A DNA stretch of 64,000 bases from an uncultured Eubacteriales bacterium (lineage in GTDB: Bacteria; Bacillota; Clostridia; Oscillospirales; Oscillospiraceae). The position numbers and the translations under genes are program-made. Positions 42,607-51,072 of this stretch are shown in pieces. The stretch covers positions 33,739-97,738 of the forward strand of contig CASFNR010000011.1 in NCBI GenBank assembly GCA_949296115.1. Reading direction: 5' to 3'. Position 1 is the stretch's first letter, and each line of letters begins with the position of its first letter. The notes under the pieces were generated by a model. It was not told where the DNA came from. It searched no databases and was given only the letters and a program-made list of their open reading frames with translations.

Positions 42607-43890
42607 TTAGAATGCAATGCGCTTCTTGCTGATGTAGTATACAGCAGCCAGGGAAGCTACGGACAGGCCAAAGACAGCCACAGTGGTGTAGATGCCATCA
42701 CCGGTCTTGGGGTTGGAGGAGTCAGCAGTGCTGCCGGAGGAGGAGCTGGTCTTCTCCTTGACGTTGGTGATCATCACGTTGATGAACACATTGTTCTGCT
42801 CCTTCAGGTCGCCGATGTTGGAGAACGTATCCTCCTTGTCGTTGCGATTGAACTTGTCAACCCAGTCACCGGTAGCCATGTACAGGCCATCATAGGTGAT
42901 GCCGTTGCTGTCCTTGGAGGTGTAGTAGTTCTGCACCACAGACTTGACCTCGGACAGAGAGACGGTTCCGTCGGAAGCAATGCCGCTGGTGATGTTGATC
43001 CGCTTGGCGGGCTCATCCACCTTGTTGTTGGTGTAGATGTTCAGGTAGACATCATAGTCGAACTTCACGTCCTGGATGTAGTAAGCGTAGTAGCCGCTGG
43101 CCAGATTGTCCGTGCAAGTGGTGCCGTCGGTCAGCTGGGAGCCGTTGCCATTCGCTTCGGTGAACCAGCCCTTGAAGGTGTAGCCAGCAACAGGCGTACC
43201 GGCAGGCAGGGAGATGGTATCACCGACCACATAGTCCACCTTGGTGGTCTGGGTGGTGCCCACATAGCTGTTGATGAAAGAAATGGTCTTGACCGTGGCC
43301 TTGTAGGTCTGGGTTTCCGTAGCGCCGCAGGCGGAGCACACTCTGGTCATCTCGCCATCAGCGGTGGCAGTAGCCTTCTTGGTGATGGTCCAGGAGCCGA
43401 AGGTGTGGGCGCCGGTAGCGGGGATGGGAACTTCACGAGTGGTCTGGCAGGTGCTGCAGGTCTCAACCGCAACGCCGTCCTTGCCGCAGGTAGCAGCTTC
43501 CTTCACACTGGTCTGCACCCAAGTATGACCTGTTGCAGGAATCGGGGAAGTGGTGGTCTCCGTGCAACCGCTGTTCAAGCAGGGATAGGACATCACACCA
43601 TCAGTGGTGCAAGTAGCCGCAGTAACAACCGTGCCATTGGAAGACCAGTTATGCCCGGTAGGGTTGATTCCCACATTCACCTTATTCTGGCAATTCTGGC
43701 ATGTGTAAGTCATCACACCAGCAGATGTACAAGTAGCGGGGGTGGTTACAACACCAGAATCCCAATTTGTCTGGCTGCACTGCGGGCACGGATCCGCCGG
43801 AACAGCGGCGCTTGCCATCATGGGGATCGCGGAAACCAGCAGCACAGCTACCAGCGTCAGACTCAGCAGCTTTTTACATACCGTTTTCAT
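42607..43890 (-). CDS. Sortase-anchored surface protein with Cys-pair repeats (NPKTG)
   Basis: A 427-residue exported protein. Residues 1-28 are a signal peptide. Residues 32-195 contain four repeats of the pattern CTxxGVxxYxCxxC ending IPATGH, each with a cysteine pair that could bind metal or form disulfides. An InlB-like repeat (GYTFKGWFTEANGNG) follows, then a strand-rich region and a Ser-rich linker. The C-terminus has NPKTG, a hydrophobic segment and a KKR tail, the layout of a sortase signal with N in place of L. ATG follows AGGAGG. Its mRNA has a structured leader of about 115 bases. Confidence 0.85.
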   Translation of the reverse strand: MKTVCKKLLSLTLVAVLLVSAIPMMASAAVPADPCPQCSQTNWDSGVVTTPATCTSAGVMTYTCQNCQNKVNVGINPTGHNWSSNGTVVTAATCTTDGVMSYPCLNSGCTETTTSPIPATGHTWVQTSVKEAATCGKDGVAVETCSTCQTTREVPIPATGAHTFGSWTITKKATATADGEMTRVCSACGATETQTYKATVKTISFINSYVGTTQTTKVDYVVGDTISLPAGTPVAGYTFKGWFTEANGNGSQLTDGTTCTDNLASGYYAYYIQDVKFDYDVYLNIYTNNKVDEPAKRINITSGIASDGTVSLSEVKSVVQNYYTSKDSNGITYDGLYMATGDWVDKFNRNDKEDTFSNIGDLKEQNNVFINVMITNVKEKTSSSSGSTADSSNPKTGDGIYTTVAVFGLSVASLAAVYYISKKRIAF

Positions 43891-43924
43891 GTTTCTTTCC
43901 TCCTAATGAATTTGTTTTTCTTTT

Positions 43925-43995
43925 TGAAATGTCTACCCTTCGCCGCAGCCCCGTTCAGTCTTTGGGACTGCTGCGGGCAGGCTTTGGTATCGGCA
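43925..43995 (-). promoter_or_regulatory. Structured 5' leader of the NPKTG gene
   Basis: Between promoter and start the RNA can fold CCGCAG with CTGCGG around an inner hairpin CAGTC-CCAAA-GACTG and a G-rich bulge. Outer TGAAA/TTTCA segments can close it. The AAAGCC and CGGGG elements recall riboswitch-like cores but I cannot assign a class. It may be an mRNA stabiliser or ligand sensor. Confidence 0.4.
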
Positions 43996-44011
43996 TCTCT
44001 TTCATACCCGG

Positions 44012-44040
44012 ATTATAGCGCATCTGGCAGAATAAGTCAA
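44012..44040 (-). promoter_or_regulatory. Promoter of the NPKTG gene
   Basis: Minus strand TTGACT (44035-44040), 17-base spacer, TATAAT (44012-44017). The predicted leader is about 115 bases. Confidence 0.8.
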
Positions 44041-44080
44041 TAGGAAAATTACAAATAATTACAAAATCATTTATTAAGTT

Positions 44081-44287
44081 TTACAGTTTTTCCTTAATAA
44101 TTATCGCTTTGCAATTATTGGATGTCATTTTGTCTATTTCCCGTTCACATTTTACCTCCTCATTCGTCAAAACCGCCAACTCCCATCCATGCGAATCCCC
44201 AAAATCTCCAAATTGGTTACGCCAAGAGAATATTTTCTCCAGCTGGATTGCTTTTTCCGTCCCCGCATGATACCATAGGCATACCAT
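44081..44287 (-). other. AT-rich reading frame, possible gene remnant (68 codons)
   Basis: In the 424-base gap between the surface protein and nagA, the minus strand reads 68 codons to a TAA at 44081. The residues look protein-like (EKIFSWRNQFGDFGDSHGWE, NEEVKCEREIDKM, KAIIIKEKL). Base composition is markedly more AT-rich than the flanking genes. No ribosome site precedes the first ATG. It matches no family I know and may be the tail of a lost gene. The rest of the gap holds the two flanking promoters and nothing else seen. Confidence 0.3.
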
Positions 44288-44314
44288 ATTATAACAAAAA
44301 AGGAGAAAGCCAGT

Positions 44315-45445
44315 ATGTTCTATAAAAACGCGCGTATCTTCGCTTCTGATTTTCAATTCCACATGGGCGCCTTTGAAGTCCGGGATGGGGTCTTTGGAGC
44401 GGTTCTGCCCGAGTCCGTTCCGGAGGACGCAGTAGACCTCCAGGGCGCTACCGTCATTCCCGGCCTGGTGGATGTCCACAGCCACGGCAATTCCGGTGCG
44501 GACTTCTCCGACGGCGACTACGAGGGATTGAAAACCATGGCAGCCTTCTATGCCAGCTGCGGCGTTACCTCCTTCGCCCCCGCCTCCATGACGCTCCCCT
44601 ACGACGTGCTGGCTAAGGCCTTTGCCACCGCCAAGCAGCTGACAGAGGAATCCCCCGCCGACTGCGCCCGGCTGATGGGCATTCAGATGGAAGGCCCCTA
44701 TTTCTCCTACAAGAAGCGGGGCGCTCAGAATCCCGACTACCTGAAGGAGCCGGATTTTGAAGGATTCCGAAAGCTGTATGAGGACTGCGGCGGTCTGGTC
44801 CGGATTGTGGACGTTGCCCCGGAGCTGCCCGGTGCAGCGGAATTCGTTGCCAAGGCCAAGGACCTGTGCACCGTATCCATCGCCCACACCGACTCCGACT
44901 ATGACCATGCCAAGGCTGCCATCGACGCCGGTGTCACCCACCTGACCCACCTGTACAATGCCATGCCCGGCATCCATCACCGCAACCCCGGCGTGATTCC
45001 CGCCGCTGTGGAGAACCCCAAGGTACGGGCTGAAATCATCTGCGACGGCGAGCACATCCATCCCGCCTCCGTCCGTCTGGCCTTCTCCATGTTTGGCGGC
45101 GACCGGATGATTCTGGTTTCCGATTCCGGCCGGTGCGCCGGTCAGCCGGACGGCACCCAGTTTGAGTTGGGCGGTCAGCAGTGCTGGCTCCGGGATGGGG
45201 TGGCCCGTCTGGCTGACGGTACCATTGCCTGTTCCGCCACCAACCTGTGGACCTGCCTGTGCAATGTAATCTCCTGGAACATTCCCGAGGAGGACGCTGT
45301 GCGGGCCGCCAGCTACAATCCCGCCTGCGCCATCGGCGCCGAAGACAAGATCGGTTCCATCGAGACCGGTAAATATGCCGACTTCCTGATCTGTGCCCCG
45401 GACTACAGCAGCAAGCGGGTGTTCATCGGAGGAAAGGAAATCTGA
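44315..45445 (+). CDS. nagA: N-acetylglucosamine-6-phosphate deacetylase
   Basis: A 376-residue amidohydrolase removing acetate from GlcNAc-6-phosphate. Metal and active-site blocks: GLVDVHSHGNSGADF, QMEGPYFS (metal Glu), IAHTDSD, THLYNAMPGIHHRNPG and the catalytic Asp in ILVSDSGRCAG. Length is standard. The usual partner nagB is not present. The ATG follows AAAGGAG. A TATTAT at about 44287 may be the -10, with no clear -35. Only 37 bases separate it from the MATE gene, so the two may be co-transcribed. Confidence 0.88.
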   Translation: MFYKNARIFASDFQFHMGAFEVRDGVFGAVLPESVPEDAVDLQGATVIPGLVDVHSHGNSGADFSDGDYEGLKTMAAFYASCGVTSFAPASMTLPYDVLAKAFATAKQLTEESPADCARLMGIQMEGPYFSYKKRGAQNPDYLKEPDFEGFRKLYEDCGGLVRIVDVAPELPGAAEFVAKAKDLCTVSIAHTDSDYDHAKAAIDAGVTHLTHLYNAMPGIHHRNPGVIPAAVENPKVRAEIICDGEHIHPASVRLAFSMFGGDRMILVSDSGRCAGQPDGTQFELGGQQCWLRDGVARLADGTIACSATNLWTCLCNVISWNIPEEDAVRAASYNPACAIGAEDKIGSIETGKYADFLICAPDYSSKRVFIGGKEI

Positions 45446-45482
45446 GCTTCTTTCCCCACTTTCTTTTCAATCTGAGGTAAGT

Positions 45483-46865
45483 ATGTTTCAGCGTTTCATC
45501 GGGGACCGGGGGTTCTACCGCCGGGTCCTGGGGGTTGCCGTCCCCATCATGATACAAAACGGCATCACCAACTTCGTTTCCCTTCTGGATAACATCATGG
45601 TGGGCCAGGTGGGAACCATTCCCATGAGCGGTGTGTCCATTGTCAATGGACTTCTGGTGGTATTCAATCTGTGTATTTTCGGTGCCACCTCCGGTGCGGG
45701 TATTTTTACCGCCCAGTTTCATGGTTCCGGAGATACCCAGGGCGTCCGAAACACCTTCCGGTTCAAAATTCTCATTTGCCTGATCATCAGTTTCCTGGGC
45801 TGCGTTCTGTTTCTCCAGGGCGGGAAGGGTCTGATCGGCCTGTACCTCACCGGCGAAGGGGACGCCGCATCCGCCGCCGGGGCGCTGATGTACGGGCGGC
45901 AGTATCTGCTGGTCATGCTGTGGGGCTTTCTCCCCTTTGCCCTGACCAATGCCTATTCCAGCACCCTCCGGGAAACCGGCGAGACGCTGCTGCCCATGCT
46001 GGGCGGCATTACGGCAGTGCTGGTGAATCTGGGATTGAACTATGTGCTGATTTTCGGTCACTTCGGTGCCCCGGCGCTGGGCGTGGAAGGCGCCGCCATC
46101 GCCACGGTGATTTCCCGGTATGTGGAACTTGCCATTGTCGCCGGATGGACCCACCGCCACAAGCTGCGCAATCCCTTCATTGTGGGCGCCTACCGCTCTC
46201 TCGCAATTCCCGGCAGGCTGCTCAAATCCATCACCTTCAAGGGAATGCCTCTGCTTGTCAACGAATTCCTCTGGTCCAGCGGCATGGCCTTTCTGAATCA
46301 GTGCTACTCCACCTGCGGACTGGATGTGGTTCCCGCCATGAACATCTCCAGCACCCTGAGCAATCTGTCCAGCGTGGTTTTTCTCTCCATGGGCAATGCA
46401 GTGGGCATCATCATGGGCCAGATGCTGGGGGCCAGCCTTCCGGAGTGGGAGGTCCGGGATTCCAACCGGAAGCTCATTGCGGTGTCCGTCACATCCGGCG
46501 TCCTGTTCGGCTGTATCATGGCAGTATTTTCCAGCCTGTTCCCCCAAATCTACAACACCACCCCGGAGGTCCGCCGGCTGGCAACCATCCTGATCTGCGT
46601 TACCGCCCTGCTCATGCCGGTAAATGCCTACATCAACGCCACCTATTTCACCCTCCGTTCCGGTGGGCAGACTATGGTCACCTTCCTGTTTGACAGCTGC
46701 TTCGTGTGGGTGTGCAGCGTACCCCTGGCCTTCTGCCTGAGCCGGTTCACCAATCTTCCCATAATCCCCCTGTATGCCATCTGCCAGTCCGCTGATCTAC
46801 TCAAATGCGTCATCGGCACTTGGATGCTCCGCCGGGGAAAATGGATTCAGAACCTGACCGTATAA
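45483..46865 (+). CDS. MATE family efflux transporter
   Basis: A 460-residue membrane protein with twelve hydrophobic segments. Typical MATE features are PIMIQNGITNFVSLLDNIMVG in segment 1 and TFKGMPLLVNEFLWSSGMA at the start of the second half. It expels drugs or metabolites in exchange for Na+ or H+. ATG 45483 (MFQRFIGD) follows TGAGGTAAG. A PadR-type repressor lies just downstream in convergent orientation and could regulate it; this is only positional. Confidence 0.9.
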   Translation: MFQRFIGDRGFYRRVLGVAVPIMIQNGITNFVSLLDNIMVGQVGTIPMSGVSIVNGLLVVFNLCIFGATSGAGIFTAQFHGSGDTQGVRNTFRFKILICLIISFLGCVLFLQGGKGLIGLYLTGEGDAASAAGALMYGRQYLLVMLWGFLPFALTNAYSSTLRETGETLLPMLGGITAVLVNLGLNYVLIFGHFGAPALGVEGAAIATVISRYVELAIVAGWTHRHKLRNPFIVGAYRSLAIPGRLLKSITFKGMPLLVNEFLWSSGMAFLNQCYSTCGLDVVPAMNISSTLSNLSSVVFLSMGNAVGIIMGQMLGASLPEWEVRDSNRKLIAVSVTSGVLFGCIMAVFSSLFPQIYNTTPEVRRLATILICVTALLMPVNAYINATYFTLRSGGQTMVTFLFDSCFVWVCSVPLAFCLSRFTNLPIIPLYAICQSADLLKCVIGTWMLRRGKWIQNLTV

Positions 46866-46869
46866 CGAT

Positions 46870-46912
46870 AAAATCCCCTGGTGCGCTTCCTTTGCACACC
46901 AGGGGATTTTTC
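46870..46912 (+). terminator. Terminator after the MATE gene
   Basis: AAATCCCCTGGT and ACCAGGGGATTT arms with a 15-base loop and a T run to 46912. The next 100 bases hold no feature seen. Confidence 0.8.
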
Positions 46913-47011
46913 CATCGTTCCGGGTAGCTGTCATCCATTCTGCTGACCTCACAGAACCGATGGCCGATCTTGATTTCCCGTCTTGTCTCGCTTCATTCAG
47001 CACGGGGATCG

Positions 47012-47554
47012 TTATTCCTGCTCCTCCATGGTTTTCAGCAGCTGTTCATACCAGTTACGCTCAAATTCCACCGCCGCAATGCCATACTCCAGCGCATACC
47101 CCTGAAAGCGCCGCACATCGTCCTGTTGTTCCGGGAACTGGGCCTGTGCCCATTTATACAGTTCCCGGAGCTGCTCCAGCACGCACTGTGTCTGCTGGAT
47201 TTTTCGGATGTATCCCCGAATGGCCTCCAGGCGTTTCTCCGGTTCTGCCAATCCCATAAAAAGCAGTCTCGACAGCTCCGAATTCCACATTCTTCCAATA
47301 TCCACAGGCTTTTCTACCCAACGAATAAACATCTCTTTTCCCTGGGGGGTAATGGAGAAGGTTTTTTTCCGCCGTCCCCCCAACCGGCTCTCCTGGGCAG
47401 AGATTCTTCCTTCCCGGTGCAGTCTGTTCAGGGTTGTCTGAAGGCTGCCCCCGCTGTAGGAACAAATCAAGGAAAGATTACGTTTGATAAATTGCTGAAT
47501 CTCATACCCAGTCATAGGCGAAAGCATCAGCAGCCCCAGAATCAAGTATTCCAT
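47012..47554 (-). CDS. PadR family transcriptional regulator
   Basis: A 180-residue regulator. Residues 1-85 form the PadR winged helix (EYLILGLLMLSPMTGYEIQQ, then SGGSLQTTLNRLHREG and a basic wing GGRRKKTFSITPQGK). Residues 90-178 are the Vir_act_alpha_C helical dimerisation domain. ATG 47554 is placed by GGAGG five bases upstream; a TTG 12 bases earlier is not needed. Targets may include itself, the nearby MATE exporter or both. Confidence 0.9.
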   Translation of the reverse strand: MEYLILGLLMLSPMTGYEIQQFIKRNLSLICSYSGGSLQTTLNRLHREGRISAQESRLGGRRKKTFSITPQGKEMFIRWVEKPVDIGRMWNSELSRLLFMGLAEPEKRLEAIRGYIRKIQQTQCVLEQLRELYKWAQAQFPEQQDDVRRFQGYALEYGIAAVEFERNWYEQLLKTMEEQE

Positions 47555-47583
47555 ATTGGCCTCCAAATTATTTCAATAGAGCT

Positions 47584-47612
47584 ATTATACGGCCCATACT
47601 CCGTTCCGTCAA
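47584..47612 (-). promoter_or_regulatory. Promoter of padR
   Basis: Minus strand TTGACG (47607-47612), 17-base spacer, TATAAT (47584-47589). Confidence 0.8.
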
Positions 47613-47674
47613 GGCAATATTCTGTAGTTTTTCCTTTGGATTCCTGGGTTTTGCTTGCCCTGGGGAATAAAGTG

Positions 47675-47683
47675 TGGTAGAAT
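47675..47683 (+). promoter_or_regulatory. Extended -10 element of nadE
   Basis: TGG followed by TAGAAT, 42 bases before the nadE ATG. The -35 position is weak. Confidence 0.4.
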
Positions 47684-47725
47684 TTCAGATAGAATTCCAA
47701 TTCCACCAAAGAATGGAGCTTATGT

Positions 47726-49630
47726 ATGAAAGACGGATTTGTCAAGGCTGCTGCGGCAACTCCCGAGATTCAGGTGGCAGACTGCGCCTTCAATGCACGG
47801 CAGATTATTTCCCTGATCCGGCAGGCACGAGAGCAGGGCGTGCGGATTGTATGTTTCCCCGAGCTATGCGTCACCGGCTACACCTGCGGTGATCTGTTTC
47901 TTCAGCGAACCCTCCTGGACGGTGCGGAAACTGCGCTGTCCCACATTCTGGCAGAAACCGCCGGACTGGACATTCTGTCCGCCGTTGGACTGCCGGTCCG
48001 CAGAAGCAGCAAGCTCTACAACTGCGCCGCCCTAATTCAGAACGGGCGGATTTTGGGGGTGATTCCCAAACGGCACCTGCCCAATTACTCCGAATTCTAC
48101 GAGACCCGGTGGTTTCAGTCCGCTGATCCCACGATGCTGGATACCGTCACCCTCTGTGGGCAGGAGGTGCCCTTCGGCATGCGCCAGCTGTTTTGCTGCG
48201 ATACGCTGCCGGAACTGGTCATCGGGATCGAAATCTGCGAAGATCTGTGGGTCCCCGATCCCCCCTCCACCCGGCTCACTGCCGCCGGAGCAACGCTCAT
48301 GCTGAACCTCTCCGCCTCCGACGAAATCGTGTGCAAGGACAGTTACCGCCGGGAACTGGTCTGTTCCACTTCCGGCCGGCTGGTCTGCGGCTATGTTTAT
48401 GCGGACGTGGGAGAAGGAGAATCCACCACCGATCTGGTATTCGGCGCCCACAACCTCATTGCGGAGAATGGCTCCCTGCTGGCCCAGAGTCGGTTCACCC
48501 AAGGACTTCTGGTCAGTGAGATTGACGTACACCGGCTCAGCCAGGAGCGGCAGCGGATGACCACCTACCCGGAGTCCGCCGAGCAGGTTCGCCGGATTCC
48601 CTTCCATTTGGAGATTCAGGAAACCGCCCTGACCCGCTTCGTCCCTCCCAATCCCTTCGTCCCCGCCGATCAAGGTGACCGGGCAGCCCGGTGTGAGGAA
48701 ATACTCCGGCTTGCCTCTTTGGGTCTGAAAAAGCGGCTGGCTCACACCCATGCCCGCACGGCGGTGGTTGGACTCTCCGGCGGACTGGACTCTGCCCTGG
48801 CCATTCTCATTACCAAAAAGGCAATGGATATGCTGGGTCGGCCCAGTACGGACATTGTGGCTGTGACCATGCCCTGTTTCGGCACCACAGACCGGACCCG
48901 GGACAACGCCTGCAAACTGGCCGACTGCCTGGGCGCCAACCTGCGCCGGATTGACATCGGCAATGCGGTTCAGCAGCATTTCCAGGACATCGGACAGGAT
49001 ATGGAGGATCATTCCGTTACCTTTGAAAACGGTCAGGCCCGGGAGCGAACCCAGGTCCTCATGGACATTGCCAACAAAACCGGCGGTATGGTCATCGGCA
49101 CCGGGGACCTGTCGGAGCTTGCCTTGGGCTGGGCCACCTACAACGGCGACCATATGTCCATGTACGGCGTCAACGCCTCCATTCCCAAAACTTTGGTACG
49201 CCATCTGGTGCGGTTTGCGGCGGACAGCCAGGGGGGCGATCTGGCACAGGTGCTCTATGACATTCTGGACACTCCGGTATCCCCGGAGCTGCTCCCGGCG
49301 GTGGATGGAACCATCTCCCAGCGGACGGAGGATCTGGTTGGTCCCTATGAACTCCATGATTTCTTCCTGTACAACAGCATCCGGCTGGCATTTCCCCCGG
49401 CGAAGGTGTTCCGGCTTGCCCAGTACGCCTTGGGAAACGTCTATAACCGGGAAACCATTCTCAAATGGCTGAAGATCTTCTACCGCCGGTTTTTCCAGCA
49501 GCAGTTCAAGCGTTCCTGCCTGCCCGACGGCCCCAAAGTGGGTTCCTTGACCCTCTCCCCCCGGGGAGACTGGCGGATGCCCTCTGACGCCGTTGCCCGG
49601 CTCTGGCTGGAAGAAGCGGAAAACCTGTAA
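47726..49630 (+). CDS. nadE: Glutamine-dependent NAD(+) synthase
   Basis: A 634-residue two-domain enzyme. The N-terminal nitrilase-type glutaminase (1-290) has the catalytic Glu in FPELCVTGYT, Lys in IPKRHLPNYSEFYE and Cys in GIEICEDLWV. The C-terminal synthetase (330-634) has the PP-loop VVGLSGGLDSALA and the substrate block GTGDLSELALGWATYNGDHM. It amidates deamido-NAD using glutamine nitrogen. Size is normal for the long bacterial form. Ribosome site GGAG seven bases before the ATG. Single gene. Confidence 0.94.
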   Translation: MKDGFVKAAAATPEIQVADCAFNARQIISLIRQAREQGVRIVCFPELCVTGYTCGDLFLQRTLLDGAETALSHILAETAGLDILSAVGLPVRRSSKLYNCAALIQNGRILGVIPKRHLPNYSEFYETRWFQSADPTMLDTVTLCGQEVPFGMRQLFCCDTLPELVIGIEICEDLWVPDPPSTRLTAAGATLMLNLSASDEIVCKDSYRRELVCSTSGRLVCGYVYADVGEGESTTDLVFGAHNLIAENGSLLAQSRFTQGLLVSEIDVHRLSQERQRMTTYPESAEQVRRIPFHLEIQETALTRFVPPNPFVPADQGDRAARCEEILRLASLGLKKRLAHTHARTAVVGLSGGLDSALAILITKKAMDMLGRPSTDIVAVTMPCFGTTDRTRDNACKLADCLGANLRRIDIGNAVQQHFQDIGQDMEDHSVTFENGQARERTQVLMDIANKTGGMVIGTGDLSELALGWATYNGDHMSMYGVNASIPKTLVRHLVRFAADSQGGDLAQVLYDILDTPVSPELLPAVDGTISQRTEDLVGPYELHDFFLYNSIRLAFPPAKVFRLAQYALGNVYNRETILKWLKIFYRRFFQQQFKRSCLPDGPKVGSLTLSPRGDWRMPSDAVARLWLEEAENL

Positions 49631-49638
49631 TAACGAAC

Positions 49639-49668
49639 GAACCCCCGGAGGAAATCCTCCGGGGGTTC
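49639..49668. terminator. Hairpin between nadE and the polysaccharide locus
   Basis: GAACCCCCGGAGGA and TCCTCCGGGGGTTC form a perfect 14-base stem with a 2-base loop. T runs are poor on both strands, but the position between converging stops supports a terminator. Confidence 0.8.
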
Positions 49669-49672
49669 AGTG

Positions 49673-51061
49673 TTAAATCAGGACTTTTCTTCTGCGGATG
49701 CGAAGCAGCTCCCAAACGCCAATGGCTGCCCCCAGGGCCCAGCGGAGCGGCCAAAGCCCCGCACCGCCATAAAACAGTGCCACCACGCACAGATACACCC
49801 CGAGATAGGGCACACTCATGCCGAATCGGAAGGGGTGGTCTTTCTTCCCCAGGAACCGCCGGGTATAGATCTCGTGAGCAGCAAGCTGGATGCTGTGGGA
49901 AATCATGGTTGCCAGCGCCGCTCCCGCCACGCCAACCCGGAGCAGGAGCACATAATTCAGGCCCACATTCAGCAAGGAGGAGGCAATGGTCACCGCCGCC
50001 ACCGCTTTGGTCTGCTTGCGGTAATATTCGTAGTTGATGGGGAAGGTACACAGGAAGTTCAGAAAATAGCTGGTCACAAACACCGGAATCAGATTGGTTC
50101 CACTCCGGAAGTCCGCCCCTACAAAAATCTGGTACACCTCCCGGCTGAGCAGCAGGAATCCCACCGCCAGCACGGTGAACAGCTCCAGGAAATTTCGGGC
50201 TTTCTTCTCCACGCCCTCCCGGTTCCCCAGCCGCATATCCTCAAAGAAGAAGGGACACCAGGAATTATTCAGGGCAGCAAAAATAGTGAACATAATGCCG
50301 CCAAAATTAAATGCTGCACTGTAAATACCCGCAGCATCCGTTCCCATCATCTGCTGGATCATGACCTTGTCGCTCTGGCCCAGCACCAGGTCCGACAGAT
50401 TGTAAAACACCATGGGGATGGCCAGGTAGATGCAGAACTTCCAGTATTCCCGGTGAAACAGGGTCTTTCCCTGACGGAGAATCCAGATGCAGGCAGGGAT
50501 GCCGATCAGGCCGTAGGTAGCAGCGATGCCCACCACCCGGCCGAAATACCGACTCTCCTGCGGCAGCTGGAAAATCAGCAGCAGCGACAGTCCCAGGCTT
50601 ACCAGCGTTACGGTCAGGGACATGAGCATGTTCCGTCCCGCCTTGAACTCATAGACGAACTTGCTGTTCAGGAAGTTGATGCAGAAGGTTCCGAAGGACT
50701 GGATCAGCATCAGCATCACCAGCCACCGGCTGAGCTTCAGCAGGCCGGAAATGGGTTCCAGGAAGCACAGCACCACCGCCGAACAGATCAGGAACATCGT
50801 CACGGACAAGCCCATGGCAGCAGATTGATAGCGGTTCTGCTCCTGCTCCGGGTATTCCATCCGGGCATTGACCAGAGTTCCCTGGGTCTGCATGGTGAAC
50901 ACGATGGCCAGCACCGCCGTCCAGGTATTGTACACCTGGGTGATGCCGTAGCCGCTGTTGTCCAGTAGCCGGGTAAACAGGGGCATGGTAAAAATCGAAA
51001 TCCCCCGCAGCAGCAGTGTACTGAGAATGTTGAAAAAAGCTACACGATTTTGTCGTTTCAT
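49673..51061 (-). CDS. Polysaccharide flippase (Wzx-like, oligosaccharide flippase family)
   Basis: A 462-residue protein with 12-14 hydrophobic segments. The N-terminal NILSTLLLRGISIFTMPLFT and the central LVLGQSDKVMIQQMMGTDAAG are typical of the PST/MviN-like flippases. It would turn the undecaprenyl-linked repeat unit outward. It is the last gene of the minus-strand locus. The gap to the real end of the glycosyltransferase upstream is 11 bases. Confidence 0.88.
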   Translation of the reverse strand: MKRQNRVAFFNILSTLLLRGISIFTMPLFTRLLDNSGYGITQVYNTWTAVLAIVFTMQTQGTLVNARMEYPEQEQNRYQSAAMGLSVTMFLICSAVVLCFLEPISGLLKLSRWLVMLMLIQSFGTFCINFLNSKFVYEFKAGRNMLMSLTVTLVSLGLSLLLIFQLPQESRYFGRVVGIAATYGLIGIPACIWILRQGKTLFHREYWKFCIYLAIPMVFYNLSDLVLGQSDKVMIQQMMGTDAAGIYSAAFNFGGIMFTIFAALNNSWCPFFFEDMRLGNREGVEKKARNFLELFTVLAVGFLLLSREVYQIFVGADFRSGTNLIPVFVTSYFLNFLCTFPINYEYYRKQTKAVAAVTIASSLLNVGLNYVLLLRVGVAGAALATMISHSIQLAAHEIYTRRFLGKKDHPFRFGMSVPYLGVYLCVVALFYGGAGLWPLRWALGAAIGVWELLRIRRRKVLI

Positions 51062-51072
51062 GGTTCTCCCGG

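Noticed and set aside
43925-43995. Assignment as a cyclic-di-GMP (GEMM) riboswitch
   Set aside because: AAAGCC and CGGGG are reminiscent, but the first conserved hairpin with its GGGCAAACC-type loop is missing. Left as an unassigned structured leader.
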